A DNA stretch of 64,000 bases, taken from Lepus europaeus. Its lineage: Eukaryota; Chordata; Mammalia; Lagomorpha; Leporidae. Under the pieces are notes generated by a model. It was not told where the DNA came from, did no database searches, and saw only the letters and a program-made list of their open reading frames with translations. This document shows, in pieces, positions 10,598 to 24,106 of this stretch; within the stretch, counting starts at the first letter, position 1, and every line of letters begins with the position of its first letter. The stretch covers positions 42,511,468 to 42,575,467 of the forward strand of contig NC_084838.1 of the NCBI RefSeq assembly GCF_033115175.1. The letters run 5' to 3'. Position numbers and translations under genes: made by a program.

Positions 10598-10725
10598 GGA
10601 TGCTCATCATCTTTTTATAGATGAATAAAGCAGAGGCTCAGAGAGGTCAATTAACTTGCCAAAGGTTGTAGGTGTCATACAGTCAGGATTTGAACCCTGT
10701 CCTATGCTGTAGTGCTTCAGAGGAA
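10598..10725 (+). mobile_element. MIR, right part
   Basis: 'agatgaataaagcagaggctcag', 'ttaacttgccaaaggttg' and 'caggatttgaaccctg' are the 3' half of MIR, in the same orientation and order as 10,170-10,262, so the two parts are one element. Confidence 0.85.
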
Positions 10726-11009
10726 GGGCCTTGGTTGCTGTGAAACTTGCAAGAGCAAGAGAGCAGAGGTGGAACTAGGGGCTGATTTCAACAAACACTC
10801 AGAACTACTCTGGTCAGGAGAAGCCTTAGGAAGTCTCTTTTACATGGGTTTTAATAAAGACAACAGCAGAATCAGATGGCAACAATAGAATTCATTTTGC
10901 CTTATATACTTTAGTCACTTTACAGTACACATAGCTTGTGATGGTTCAGGTCACAGACAATGGGTATGTTCATGACTGCTGTTACTCTCCATGGATACTT
11001 TGTTCACAT
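10726..11009. other. Intergenic sequence
   Basis: Nothing recognised. Confidence 0.4.
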
Positions 11010-11115
11010 CTACTTTCCCTGTCTCTAAAATGGGTTGTTTCCACCTTAAACTATTGTAAATATTAAGTGAAATAATCTGTTCAAATTGCTTAGCATGCTG
11101 TCCTGAAAATAGATT
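11010..11115 (+). mobile_element. MIR fragment
   Basis: 'ccctgtctctaaaatgggtt', then 'attaagtgaaataatctg' and 'gcttagcatgctgtcctg' follow the order of a MIR 3' part. Confidence 0.55.
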
Positions 11116-11132
11116 ATTAAAGACTAGTTATT

Positions 11133-11466
11133 TTTAAAAAAAGATTTACTTACTTATTTGAAAGAGTTATAGAGAGGGAGGGAGATACAAAAGGGGTGAG
11201 GAGAATCTTCCATCTGCTGATTCACTCCCAAAATGGCTATAATGGCCAGGGCTGAGCCAGGCTGGAACCAGGAGCCAGGAGCATCCTCCAGATCTCCCAC
11301 ATGGGTAGCAGGGGCTCAAGCATTTGGGCCATCTACCGCTGGCCTTTCCAGGCCATTAACAGGGAGCTGGATAGGAAGTGGGGCAGCTGGAACATGAACC
11401 AGTGCTCATATGGGTTGCAGGCATTGCAGGAGGCAGCCTTACCTGCCACGGCACAACACTGGCCCC
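11133..11466 (-). mobile_element. C-SINE
   Basis: Complete copy in reverse orientation from the A/T-rich tail (11,131) to 'cacaacactggcccc'. Imperfect TSD 'gactagttat' (11,122) and 'gattagttac' (11,471). Confidence 0.92.
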
Positions 11467-11479
11467 CTATGATTAGTTA

Positions 11480-14450
11480 CTATGTTTGACTTCACTGTAT
11501 TTTCCTGAATGATAAGCAGCAGCAGTATTTGTAAATGTTTGGATAGAGCACTCTGGGAAGACTCCCAGAGGATCTGGGAATGACTTCCTCTGTGGAGAGA
11601 GGAATTTTCTGAGCATGGAAAGAAAAAGGGGAACGATACTGACTTTTAGCAAAATGAACTGGCTTCCTCTCAACCCTTCTTCACATTTCCTAGGCCTTCT
11701 GGAGTGTTTTATTGACCCCAAACTATAGGTTAAAATATTTTATTAAACAGCTCATGAGAATGTTATGTTTGCCATGTCTAAACATGTAATTTTCTGTTTA
11801 AGTTTTAGCTGTAGTATTTCCTGTTGAACTTTTACATCTACTTGTATCTGTCATATACTTATCTAGTAGGTAGGAAAAAAACGCTTTTTTGTGAAGTTGA
11901 TAAGAAGTTTTCTTTTTCAAAAATTCTAAGCACCAGTTGAAACTGTACACATTTCTGGTCTGTACCTAGAGGCTCTGACTCAGGAGGTCTAACAAGGCAG
12001 CAATCATTTTTAACAAGCATTTCAGGTACCTTGGAGGGGAGTGGTCCACAAGGTGCTGGAGCAACACCTAAGGCAAAGTTCAGGGAGCTAATTATCTGGG
12101 AGAAGTTATCAAATGTCCATGATGGAGGTCTGGCACAGTTCCTGTGCTGTTCCTCACAGGGGTTGTGCACTGACTCCATGTGGATGAGAGAGCAGGCCCT
12201 GCCGAGGAGGCTGGATTTACTATTTACCCTCCCTGGGTTTTTCAGGCACACTTATTAGGAGCTTCATTGCACTAAAAGCTGAATTCTTCCTACATACTCT
12301 GCTGCAGAGTAATCTCAGTAGAAGGTGTAGAGCAGGTGAGAGAATGAAACTGAAATTCACCCCCACATAGAACATCTGAAACTCCAAAGACAGACTGAAT
12401 GGCAGCAGTATGTAATTCTGTTCACAAGTATCCATCTCCACTTCAAACAAAATGTTCCTTACCATAGTCAGCTAGGGTTCTTATTTGCAAATAAGAGAAT
12501 CCATTCTACTCAAAACACAAGAGGGCTTTATTAAAGAAGTTCCAGGTGTGCCCCGGGGCTCTGAAGTCAAGTACAATGCTCAGACAGTCTGCTCCAGGGC
12601 TGACCCCACTGCATGGCTGTGCATGCACATGAGGAGACGCAGCCCCTCCTGCAGTCGTGCTGTGACAGACACTACAATCACTGTCTTTTACACTCTGAGA
12701 CAGCATGTTAGCTCTACCACATGCCCCAAAGATAGATTGGATGTAGAGCCCACTTCCCTCTAATTCTTTCTCTCTTCAAAGCTTAAGTCCCATCTCAATC
12801 ACATGCCTGCTCAAGTGGCATGTTGTAACTGGTTCTCAGAGTTCCCAAAACACGAATGACTGTTAGGTTTCAGGAATTTTTAAAGCCAGATTTTAAACCA
12901 TTTTGAAACTTGAAATATGCCATCATAGGAGTCCTTACACCATGGAAATCTGCAAATGCAATTTCCAAATCAGGACTTCTTTTCTCCCTGACAAGCCAAT
13001 TGTGCAACACTTACCAGTTATCCCTGCAAAAGATGCTGTGTTGTTTACTCTCCTGTCTCCTTTGGGGAAAGTGGGTCTTATAATGTGTGAAATTCTCTTA
13101 ATTCAGGAATGTGTTTAAAATATGCTGTGCAGCCACTAATATAGAACAGCCATTAGTTGTAAGGTTTCCTCCACCTAACTCCCTAATATGATGCCTAATA
13201 ATGCAGAGTGAGACAGAACTGCAAATGTGCGTGAGGTTATAGTCAGAATTCACAGCTCTGCCTCCTCTCCACTGGGCATCCTTCCCAGCCACTCTGTTTT
13301 CCCTGAAATAACTCATACTGTTTATTAAAGGACCAAAGGGAACCACATGGCCTTTTGAAATGTCACCATGAAGTACTGGCTGTGACCATTCTGACCAAGG
13401 TTAGTAGCCTGCCAGCACTGGGTCCCCAGGACTTATTCCCAGGAGTTGATTAGAGAGGAAAGACTCCAAAGAGGAAATTATTAGGGAAATAGCTACATAG
13501 CCATTAAGAGAGAGATGTAGGACAAAAACCCAAACTCACACACAAATACTCCAAAATTATGTACATCTCTAATAACACAGCAAAAAAGGAAAAGTAATGG
13601 AAAAAAGTAAAGAAAAGGTAAGGACTTAACTGGCTGAATTTGTGGTAGAAAATCACGTTGATGTGAAGATCTCTACACTAGGCATGAAGGGAACTGGCAG
13701 GCTCAGATGTGAAAGAGCCACCTCTGGAGACTGAGCATTATGGATCCCATGTACTTTGCTCTCACTTCTGCTCTTCTTTAGGCATGAGGCAGACTTCTGG
13801 GATTTCAGGGAATGCAGGAGTAACAGGTCTGGTCCCACCCAGGACTGATAGTGCATCTTGACAGGTCAGTTCCACATGCAGTCTCCTCTCCTCCCCTGTT
13901 AAGATCTTCTCAAAAATAAGCATGCCAGGGTTCTCAGCTCACCTGTGGACACAGAGTGATGGCCAGGCTGGGGTGATGCATCCAACTGGAAGTGACAGAG
14001 GTGTCTCAGGATCCAAGAAGTAGAGCCATAGCTCCAAGGTGCAAGCAGGGTGTTTAGAAAGAGACTGTTTGTGAAGGACCAGAAAACCTCCTCCAAGCCA
14101 CAAAGGGCCTTTTCTCAGTGACAGCAATGACAGCTGCAAGGCAGGACACACCGATCAACTCAGTTGGTGCCAGAAGGTGCCCCAGGGTAACAGTCATTTC
14201 ATTCAATTGCCCATTAAAATAAAGTAAAAATGTCCTGGTCAAAAATATCATACATAGTTTTATGGAAAATTTTTTAAAATATTCAGAAATATAAAGAAAA
14301 AATGTTAGTATTATCTTGCCATATACTTTAACATTTTTGAATTCTCCTTTCAGTCTGTTTTTCTGCTTATATTTTATATGCTGTTAAGAGCATATTGTAT
14401 GTTTTGTATGCTGTATTTTCTTAAGCTTATAAGTCTTTTTCTTATATATA
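11480..14450. other. Intergenic sequence with possible DNA-transposon traces
   Basis: No gene recognised. The stretch 11,935-12,065 ('ctctgactcaggaggtct', 'taacaagcatttcaggtacc', 'tggtccacaaggtgctgg') resembles an MER1-type hAT-Charlie consensus, and explains most of the 130-codon minus frame at 11,859-12,251. The remaining frames (70-90 codons) lack recognisable domains. Confidence 0.4.
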
Positions 14451-14454
14451 TTTG

Positions 14455-14802
14455 TAAACTATTTATTTATTTGAAAGGCAGAGTAACAGAGAGAGAGACA
14501 ATGAGAGAAAAAGAGAGAAAGAGAGAGAGAGAGAGAGAATATCTTCTATACATTCGTTCACTCCTCAAAACCCACAACAGCCAGGGCTGTGCCAGACCAA
14601 AGCCAAGAACCTGGAATTCCATCTGTGTCTTCCATATGGTGTCAGGCTTCCAAGTACATGAGGCATCATCTGTTGCCTTCCCAGGCACATTAGCAGGAAG
14701 ATGGATTAGAAGTGGAGTAGCTAGAACTCTAACTGGCACTCCAATGTATGATGCAGGTGTTCCAGAGGCAGCTTAACCCACTGTGCCACAATGCTCACCC
14801 CT
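14455..14802 (-). mobile_element. C-SINE with expanded GA tract
   Basis: Reverse-oriented copy from 'ttatttatttgaaaggcag' to 'ccacaatgctcacccc'. The purine-rich block contains (GA)n at about 14,518-14,538. The 132-codon plus frame at 14,378-14,776 is mostly antisense SINE. Confidence 0.9.
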
Positions 14803-14984
14803 ATTATTATGTTTTAAATAATTATTTTACATAATTGCATATTCCATTATACACATGCACATATTTATCTATCTAATCCAAAATAAATCAGTTGGGATAA
14901 ACATCAATCTTTGTGTACCTTTCTGATTGTTTTTAAAGAATTTTTTTTTACTTATTAGAGTCAATAATTGTTTTTTAATTTTTT

Positions 14985-15270
14985 GTTTTTACTTATTAGA
15001 GTCAGAGAGAGAGAGAGAGAGAGAGATTCCCATTCATTCCTAAAATGTCTACAACAAACAGGGCTGGGCCAGGTCCAGAGCCAGGAATCAGGAACATAAT
15101 CCAGATCTCCCAAGTGAGAGGCAGGAACCCAGTTACTTGAGACAATATTGCTGTTTCCTAAGGTCTGCATTAGCAAGAAACTGGAATCAGGAGCTTGATC
15201 CAGGCATTGAACCCAGGCACTCTAATGTGGGATGCAGACATTTGACCACCAGATTCCATGCCTGTACCTT
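14985..15270 (-). mobile_element. C-SINE, CpG-decayed
   Basis: Starts 'ttttacttattagagtcaga' with a (GA)n run, ends near 'gattccatgcctgtacc'. The phrase 'ttacttattagagtca' also occurs at about 14,949, suggesting a partial duplication of the tail region. Confidence 0.8.
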
Positions 15271-15399
15271 GTTTTCTTAAGTTAGAGTTTTAGGACAGAA
15301 ATAAGATAAATATTTAAAGGCTGCTGATATGGCCTCCTAAATTGACTTCCTGAGTTATCATCTAGTCCAATGCACTGGGTACCACTTGATATTCTAGTT

Positions 15400-15590
15400 A
15401 AGCATGGGCTTTGAAGCCAGAAAGAAATGGATTTGAGTTCTAACCCTGCCACTTCCTTTTGTTTCATCTTGAGTCTCTGACCCTTATTTCCTAATTCGTA
15501 AAGTGGGGATAGAATGCCTGCTTTATAGGGTTGTTATATGGATTAAATGGAAGAATGGCTGTGAAGCTCTTAACCTAGGACCATAACAAA
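15400..15590 (+). mobile_element. MIR
   Basis: 'gcatgggctttgaagccag', 'tttgagttctaaccctgcc', 'cctaattcgtaaagtgggga' and 'tagggttgttatatggatta' follow the MIR consensus in order over about 190 bp. Confidence 0.85.
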
Positions 15591-16879
15591 GGTACAGGAA
15601 ACCTTATGTACTATTGCATATCCTTGGGGTAGACCCACATCCGATGCCAGTGTAGTTTGACAAGTTCCACACAGGCCCAACTCACTTGATACAGGTGCAA
15701 CCCAATAGCTCCTTACCACTCTCATGTCTTGCACAGGCCATCTTTGATTCCTGTAGTGGTCATGCCCATGTGTGCAACTCAGAAGGATGAGACATTTAAT
15801 GTTTGTTGGGGCAAGCCTTGAGCAGAGGGAAAAAGCAGCCAATAATGGGCCCTGCTCCCTCTCTTCTCCAAGTGGATGGCTCTGAGGAGTGTTTCATAAA
15901 AGTGTCTTAGGTGGATAGAACAGTGGCCTCTATCAGTGGTCAGCTCTATATTGCAGCCCAGTATTGGACTTCCCTGCTTCTGTGAGTCTCTCCCCTGCCC
16001 ACACTCCACTCCTTCAGACCTTATCACCCCAGTATACCACCAGCTTGGGAGTCTTTTTCTTGGGTTCACTTCTGAGGGATCCTGGGCTAAGAAAAGAAAT
16101 AGCAAAAAAACTAGCTTTTTAACATGACGGACAGTTTTACATTTCTACATCTAGTATATTTCTGCAGGAAATTCAGTCACCTACTAGATATTTCTGGGGC
16201 TTTCTAGAAATCCCATTCCATTCCCTGCAGGTATATGCACTTTTGTTATTTCTGTTGCTCCTCTGACCTCCCTCTATGGCACTGTTCTGTGATACTCCAC
16301 TTTGCCTGTCCTGCTTCTGCTCAAACACAGGCTCCCCAGCCCCAGGGCTTCACAGGGAACAGAGATGCATGTGGACAACACCCCAGGGATACTCTAACTG
16401 CACCAAATAAGGATGTTTTCTTTTTTCTTGGAAATAATAATCAATGAATTATGGCTAAGTAAACGTTGCTAAACTCTCTGTGTCCTTTCCCAGAAGATCC
16501 ATCATGCATATTTTAATAAAGGAAGAGAACAAATAACAGTTTCCAGAGGCAAAGGAAACAGCTGATTTATTTTCCTCCTTTGACAGCATCACTGAAGACG
16601 CCAGGCCTCGGCTCTTTTCACAGAAGCAAGCTCAGACCCATCTTCTCCATTCCCATTGCCTTTGTTATGGCTGTACAATTTCCCAAGTGACTGTGACCAT
16701 GTCATAACTGCCTTTTCCTTCTACATTCCTAACAGCACTACCTTCCAAAAACCACAGATGTGATGCTTACACTCAATGGCTGAGGACCTGACAATAGGTC
16801 CTAACAGTCCAGATAGTGAATGGTCTCTCCACATGGGCCTGGAGTCCCTTAGGATCCAGACACTGCATCCCTTTCTCTA
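15591..16879. other. Intergenic sequence, nothing recognised
   Basis: Short open frames only (up to 108 codons, 15,779-16,105 minus); none has a recognisable domain. Confidence 0.4.
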
Positions 16880-16904
16880 CTTCCAATCCTCATAGTGCAC
16901 CTAA

Positions 16905-17080
16905 GTCTCTGGTTCTCAGCAGCAGCATCACCTGTGAATGGGTTAGAGCTGCAAACTTGCCGGACCACTGAAGATCTATGCAACTGGAAACTCCAGGGGC
17001 AAAGCCAAGCCATCTGCACTTTAACTAACTCTCCAGATTACCTTGATAGATGATAAAGTTTGAGAGCTACTAACCTAAGC
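16905..17080. mobile_element. Possible hAT-Charlie MITE fragment
   Basis: 'tctggttctcagcagcagcatcacctg' at the left and 'ttgagagctactaac' at the right look like the inverted ends of an MER-type hAT element with 'ggttctcaa' termini. The interior is diverged, so subfamily and orientation are open. Confidence 0.4.
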
Positions 17081-17157
17081 AAAGCAGGTGCAGCTTATGT
17101 GGTTTTAATAGTCATACCACCTAATGCATCTGCAATTTCCTACTCACCCTTTTTGGG

Positions 17158-17635
17158 ACAGTTTTCATGGCTTTATTTAAACACAAACTGTGCACAGGAA
17201 TTGTCTATTCATTTTCTTCACCAAGCAGCGTGGCATTGGGATTGGTGACTCTGATGGCCAGCTAGGCTGCTCTGTCCATGATGGTTTTGCAGGTCTTGGA
17301 GGAAACATGGTGAGCAATCTCAGCCCAGAGATTTGTGGCACATCAGTGGTACCTCCAGCTCCTTGACACTGTGGACTGGGATCTTCCAGAAGCCACTGGG
17401 CAGGCAGCATGTGCTTTGTTTTCTTGTCACTCTCATAGCCAATGTTAGGCATCAATATCTGGCCCTTCAATCTCCTCTGCACCCTGATTTCAGTATCTGT
17501 GGATTTTTATCAGTTATGCTTAATTTTGACATAGTGTTCTGACTGGTACTGGATGAACTTTTTGGTCCTCTTTTTGATGACTTTAGGCTTCATGAGGAGT
17601 CTAGGATGGCCATGATGCCAAGTAGAAGGCTGCCA
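17158..17635 (-). pseudogene. RPL32 processed pseudogene
   Basis: The minus strand is an intronless copy of ribosomal protein L32 mRNA, which encodes a 135-residue 60S subunit protein. The start codon is at 17,613-17,611, the stop equivalent at 17,207-17,205, and the 3' UTR with AATAAA (TTTATT at 17,172-17,177 on plus) is kept. Clear identities include [19 protein letters not shown] and RVTNPNA-like stretches. It is broken by adjacent stops after about residue 30 ('ctgataaa'), a frameshift around the middle and a stop within the QLAIRV region. No long A-tail is left, so the copy is not recent. Intronless structure plus UTRs indicates L1-mediated retroposition. Confidence 0.95.
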
Positions 17636-20600
17636 CACCACCTCACAGGCAGCACCAAGGCAGAGCCTACTCATGCTTTAAGAGTCAATTTGATCATCAG
17701 TTCTCCCATGAAGACTTCCTTCTTTTCACTCAACTTCATTTACTGCTGGGTAAACCACTTCCCTTGTGAGGTGGAGTGTGTTCTGTTTCACAGCTATTCC
17801 AATTTATGTGTGCAACTGCCTAACTACACTGTGAGACACTTGGAAGATTAGAAATTCTCTGAAAGATTATTTTAACTTTTTTTCTTGTCTCTTTATCTAC
17901 ATGCACACACCCGACTTCTATAAAGGAGACCACAGAATAGAATAGGAAACCATTGTTTAAGGTTCATTGGCTATTTCCACCAATGGGCATCTCTCTTTGG
18001 CTGTCTCGTCACAAAGTGGTATTGCAGACTTTGCTTCAGATATCAGAGCAACAGATCTATCCTGAGCTTTCAAGAGAAGGGGGCTGGTTGTCAGAAAATT
18101 GTCAGTGCCTGATGCTGCAGATACTTAATTCTCTGCTCCGTGACTGTGACTCTCCTGTTCAATGGATCAATCAAACCTGTGGTTGATTATCTTTTCAGTC
18201 TGACAGATTCAAAGATTTTTCACTTAGGAAAAATCTAAGCTACTAAAATAAACTTTGAAGCTGCCTGTGTAAGGGCAATAGCTTCTGTATAACCCAGGGA
18301 CAGTCCCTGACTCCTCTCTACCAGAATGTGCTATGAGTCGGGCTAGGGCTAGACAGCCCTTTGCTGTGGACTCAGAAAAGGAGGCCCAGGGATAGCCAGC
18401 GCAGATGGCAGAGGGAGGACTCTACTTTCTACCTTCTTCTACTGTCTCCATGGTGAAAAAGAGATTGGACAGTGGCTTCCAGGTTTGTGTGTCTATCTGG
18501 AAAGTGGCGAATTGCAAAGACTTCCCAAGTGGCTAATGGGCTGAGTCCCACTGTAATTCCTTTACCTAAGTATACCCCTCCCCCTACTGCCAATGGCTAG
18601 GACAGTGCTCATTATAAATTTTAAAAAAAATTATAGTTCAGCTTTAACTACTGTAAATTCCAGGGTTTGGGGCACTGCACTCTCTGAAATAATTTCCCCC
18701 TTTCCTGCAGTTTGGATTGGAGACTAGACTTTCTTGAGCAGTCTTAATTTTAAAAAGAGAAGCAAGCAGCCTGCAGCTGCATTAGTTTTTCTCCAGACCA
18801 GAAGCTTGTATATAAACCATGTGATGAAGCAGCAGATGGCAAAGTTACAACCTTTGTATCTAAGACTTAATAGAAGCCATGATCAACTACAGTAATGGAC
18901 TGTCTTGTAACCCAAATGGATGCTTTTATTGTGCTCCAATGGGCTTCTCACTAGTTCTGCCTCTGTTAATTGTGACAAAAATCACTATAATTGAACACAT
19001 TGAACAATAAATCTTTGGCCAATATCCTTTAGATATAATTTGCATGACTGAATGCCCTCCTTTGAGTATCACTTTAAGAACTAAAAAGGGAAGAAAAAAG
19101 ATGACTCTGAGAAATCTGAATAAGCATGAGTTAGATGATAATGGACTTCAACGAGAGAGCTAGACCATGGTGGGATACTTGGTATTCAGCCCAGCTCATC
19201 AGGGTTCTGGCAGTCAGGAATTCTGGGACATAGATTTTCTTCAGTAAAACTCTTAATTTATGTCCATAATAGGCCGATTAAGGTTGTGGCAATGGAGTGA
19301 TATGATTATCAGCTCAGCTTCTTCAGTCTAAAATTATAGATCCCATGAGCCACATATCTGTATGATGCTGCCGGATGTGAACCTTGCGCAGTATGGTGAG
19401 TGGATGCCCCTCCAGTGCAAGGACCTGAGATTAATAGAAAAGCCCTGCCTTTTGTCAGATATTATAATCAGGAAGATGAAAGTATCCTCTGTAATACAAT
19501 TTTTGCTCCTCCATCTAGGATGCTGCAATTAAAGTTTCTGGACAGAGGATGGGACATGAATAATGGCAGAGCCCAGCATTAGCACAACACTCCATTCATC
19601 ACTGCTGAAGGGCAAACGTATAACCCTCAAACGATCCCAGGAAGAGGAAAGAAAGAGGAAGTGCCAGCCAGTGGAGGATATGAGTCTCTGTAGAAGGGAC
19701 CTCATATTTTGGACTTGAACATACATAGTAATATTTATAATATGACCATCATGGACAGCTGATTAATAACATGATTGACATGCGGATGTTTCCCAGGCAG
19801 GCATCTGGTGTCATGCTCATGTGCTCCCTATTCATCAAAGGCCATCTACAGGACCAAGGCTGAGTGGAATCCAGGCTTAGACTCATCACTCACAGCAAGC
19901 TCTTTGCTTTTATTTCAGTCTCCCCTTAACCGCAACATGGTTGCACCACGTCGTTGGCTTATGGTTTGTAGGGTAGAGGCTAGAGATCTGATTTTTATTG
20001 TTTCCTAATCAGGAAAGAATATTCTGAAGACCTCTAGCTCAAGTCAGAATAAATACAAAGTCTTGACTTCGGAAATGGTAAAGAGAGTTCAATTTAAATT
20101 AAGTCCCCAGTCAGGGACAGGGCGAAGAAAGAGGACTTGGTCCCCTGGAAGAGACCAGAATGATCTGTGTGCCCTAAGTGAGCTCAGAGAGTTCCTAGAA
20201 GGCAAAGGGAGTACAAGGCAGGAAAACCAAGGCAGAAGTCCTGTCCTAGGGTCGACACTGTAGGGCAGACGCAGAAAGGGGAGCTGTGACTGGGAATCAG
20301 CTTGTTGACCCTAGGCAGATCCAGTGCTGCAGCCAAAAGGATCAGATCCAAGCACCACCTTGTCAAGATGGAAGGCTGATGTACTTCCTGCCCCTGCTGC
20401 ATTGGGACTGCACTGTAAAAGTGTCATTAGATATTCTTCCAGCTGGGAGGGACTGGGCAAAGCAACACCAGAGACATCTGGCAGGCACTGACCACATGTG
20501 CAGTTTTACCTGGAAGGCTGTCATGTTTTGGGAATCAGAGGGAAGGGCTGCTCTGATCTACTGCCCATGGATTGGAGAAGAGGCTGATTATGACCCAGGT

Positions 20601-22593
20601 AGTAGGAAATGGGAGAACTGACACCTGTAAAATGAATTTTCTGGATACTTCAGTGTTCATGCTATGCCAGGCATGAACTGGCACAGCTGAGTCCCTGCTC
20701 TAATTCAGTTCCCCAGAGACACAGCAGCCTGATTTGTGTCTCCTGTTGCCTCCTGTCTTCAATTCAACCATGGAATTTTAGAAGATAGTTACCAAACAGG
20801 TGGCTTTTTTGACTTACTTGTTTACCTGACTCAATGATAGCTAGTTTGTACTTATTTTGGATTCTTTGAGCTATGAGGTTTAAAAAGGGAATTAAAATGG
20901 TCAAAGTCCAGAATGACAGCACTCTGAAGGTACACTGGGGATATAAAATGCATCATTTTCTGTTTTTGAGAAGTATTCTTTTCTCTTTGTTGCCCACTGA
21001 AAGCTGAAAGTTTACCATTTCCAGTGGGACTAGAATCTTGTTTCTATTGGTTTTTGCATTGTGTGGCTCAGACCTAGTTGGGGATGAAACTTGAAATAAA
21101 GCTGCTGTGAGCTGGGTTGCACATGCTGTTTCTTAGACTTCCCCTGATGGAACCTTGTTTGGAGAGAATTATAACTGAAAGGGAAACAAATTCCCTCTGG
21201 CAAGAAGCTTGGCTTAGAAATGCTCATTTGGGGAAGCTCGTTTTTTGGTGTGTGTGTGTTTGCTGCTTAAATAAAGTCAGTGCTATAAATCAATGTTTGG
21301 GAGTGCTAGGGAAGACCAAGTAAATAAACAAAACCTCCCACATTTCTTTTGCCAACAGAAGTGACCTAGAGGTTTTCTACAAGAATAAAGGAGAAGGGGC
21401 ATCATTTCCTGCATATAGAAAATTAACTATTTCACTAGTTTATATACAAGCACATTTTTTCTTTGAAAATACCCAGTACTGAAATCTTGTGCCTTTTACA
21501 AGGTTGAAGCTTCAAAAATATTAAGTACAAATAACAGCATTAGGATTAGTTCTTCCCCCAAACCCACCATCTGGCTAAAACTGTTGAAAAAGAGAAAAGC
21601 CACTCTTGACATGAGGGAACCAGCTTGACATTTCCAGTTAGCTCAAAGTGTTCTCCTCTTGGACATTGATGATCTCACAGAATATCAGCATCAGATGAGG
21701 ATACTTTGTGACTTCGGTGCAGTGGGAAAAAACAAGATAATTTCATAATTTTGTCTAAAGGCAGACAAAAGGAAACCACAAAAACATCAAACATCCTCTG
21801 ATCTTGGCTAATCTATCACAGCATTAGCTTCAATCTGTTCCTCTTGACTTATAGACATGATTTATTAACCGAGATGATAACCAACCTCTAACTCCTGATT
21901 ACTGTAACCTTCCTCCAAGTCTACTGACCCACTCACTCCCAAGTCTTGTAATTAATCCTTTCTTACACTTTCTCACTGAGATGCCCCATGGCATCTTCCC
22001 TCACTGTCAGAAGCACTATTCCCAACTGGCCCAACTACAGATGCATTTCGGGTGTCTGCTGGGAGGACAGTGACACTCTTCACTAGGTTTTCAATGGCTA
22101 ATCCTCCCAGCCCATCTTTCCTGAAAACAGAACTTTGATGCTGTGGCTAGTAGCACCCTGTTGGTCCTCAGGAAGCCTGGCCTCTCATCTAGCCCAGTAT
22201 GACTTAAGATTGATCTCAGCAAATATTAGGTCCAGTATGGGCATGAGAACCAAGTCTGGGCAGAGTGACTGGAGGGAAATGGACTTATTGTGTTACCTTT
22301 AATCAGAAGTACATCCTTTAATGATTATATAACATTTAGTTGTGTGAAAAGTTCTTTTCTTTTCTTTTTTTTTTTTTTTTAATTTAAAACGTTTCACTCC
22401 CAGGAGAGGGCGAAAGCTGAGGAGCCTGGTATGCTTTTTCTTCCTTTCACTCCATTCGTTATATCTTAGGATATTAAAACATACTATAGTATTTTGGATC
22501 CGGATTATTACTATTTAAAAATTTTATGCCATGTTGCTTTTTTTCAAGGATGATTTTTGATGTATGCCTTGCTTCATTAAAAATATTCAAACC
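17636..22593. other. Intergenic sequence, no gene recognised
   Basis: About 5 kb without a recognised repeat or gene. Open frames reach 111 codons (20,286-20,621 plus) but have no recognisable domain or splice context I can defend. A poly(T) tract is at about 22,363-22,381. Confidence 0.4.
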
Positions 22594-22890
22594 TGGGCCA
22601 GGTGGTTGGCCTAGTGGTTAACACGGTAGTTAGGATGCCCATGTCCTATGCCCCAAGTTGGGGGTTCAACTCCTGGCTCTGGCTCTTGATTCCAGCTTCC
22701 TGCTAGTATAGACCCTGGCAGCGAGTGCTGATGGCTCAAGTGGGAAAGTTTCTATTACATATATAAGTGACATAGATTGAGTTCCTAGCTCCCGGATTCA
22801 ATCCCTAGGCCACATTGGGCATTTACGGAATAAACCATCAGTTGTGAACCCTTTCTCTCTCTACCTCTCAGACACTTAAATAATCAAAGA
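22594..22890 (+). mobile_element. C-SINE, older type
   Basis: Head 'gggccaggtggttggcctag', followed by 'gattccagcttcctgctag', 'ggcatttacggaataaacca' and a CT tract. It lacks the CpGs of young copies. Confidence 0.8.
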
Positions 22891-22910
22891 ACATATCCAA
22901 AACAATACAA

Positions 22911-22991
22911 GGGGGCTTCAAAAAGTTCATTAAAAATTGAATTAAAAGATAATGCACATTTCCCACAAACTTTTGGCAGGCCCCTCATGTC
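22911..22991. mobile_element. Short MITE with imperfect terminal inverted repeats
   Basis: An 80-bp unit: left end 'gggggcttcaaaaagtt', right end 'aacttttggcaggcccctc'; the ends are near-complementary. The form suggests a mariner-like MITE. Family not identified. Confidence 0.5.
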
Positions 22992-23169
22992 TTTCTTTTC
23001 TCCCTACCTCCTTCTTATTTCTTTCCTTTTCTTCCTCTTTTCCCTATTTCACTCCTTGTTAACATGGCTCACTAGCATTTCTTCAATGCTTTATGCTTTT
23101 TCCTTTTCACACAAACAGTAATTCTGGGTCACATTCTTTCCTCAAAACTCTATTGATATGCTTCTTTAT

Positions 23170-23497
23170 CTTTTTTTAAAAATTAATTTATTTATTTGGA
23201 AGGCAGAGTTAGAGAGAGGCAGAGGCAGAGAGAGAGGGAGAGAGAGGTCTTCTATCCACTAGTTAACTCTCTAGGTGGCTGCAACGGCCTGAGCTGTGCC
23301 GATCCGAAGCCAGGAGCTTCTTCTGGGTCTCCCAAGTAGGTGCAGGGGCCCAAGGACTTGGGCCATCTTCTACTGCTTTCCCTGGCCATAGCAGAGAGCT
23401 GAATTGGAAGAGAACAGCCGGGACTAGAACCAGTACCCATATGGGATGTTGGCACTTCAGGCTAGGGCTTTAACCCGCTGTGCCACAGTGTTGACCC
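23170..23497 (-). mobile_element. C-SINE
   Basis: Complete reverse copy from poly(T) at 23,170 to 'ccacagtgttgacccc'. Imperfect TSD 'tctttatc' and 'tctttacc'. Confidence 0.93.
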
Positions 23498-23777
23498 CTC
23501 TTTACCCCAACAAACTGTTTTAGGGAAAAAAAAAGTCTCAGGCTAAACTGATATTTGTTTTCTCAACGTATATTTAAAAACAATTCTAATTTTAAAACAT
23601 GTAAAAACTCTCTTGGAAAATCTATCAGTTTGCTTCTTGAAGAAATTGTGCAGTCAGCTGAACTATCAGTGAAAGTTCCAAAAAAAGATAGCAACATACA
23701 TTATTTCAAATGATGCATAATTAAAAGCCTAATCCTCACCAGCACTTGATATTGATGGTAATTTTAATTTCATTTAC

Positions 23778-24106
23778 TTGTTTAAGATTTACTTTATTTA
23801 TTTGAAAGGCAAAATTAGAAAGAAAGAGAGGCCTTCATCTGCTGGCTCACTTCCCAAATGGCCACAATAGCTGGGGCTGGGGTTGGGCGAGGCTGAAGTA
23901 AGGAATCCTGGAACTCAACCCAGCTCTCCCACATGGGCAGCAGGAACTCAATCACTTGAGCCATCATCTGCTGCCTCCCAGGGTGTACATTAGCAGGAAG
24001 CTGGAATGAGGAGCACAGCATAAACACAAACCCAGACACTCTGACTGATAAGGGAGGAAAGCCTCCTAAGCAGTATCTTAACTGCTATGCTAAAGGCCCG
24101 CCCCCA
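23778..24106 (-). mobile_element. C-SINE
   Basis: Reverse copy from 'ttatttatttgaaaggcaa' to 'ctaaaggcccgccccc'; diverged in the head region. Confidence 0.88.

Noticed and set aside
11859..12251. 130-codon minus frame
   Set aside because: Overlaps a probable DNA-transposon fragment and has no recognisable domain or splice context.
20286..20621. 111-codon plus frame
   Set aside because: No domain, no promoter or poly(A) signal found, composition not protein-like.
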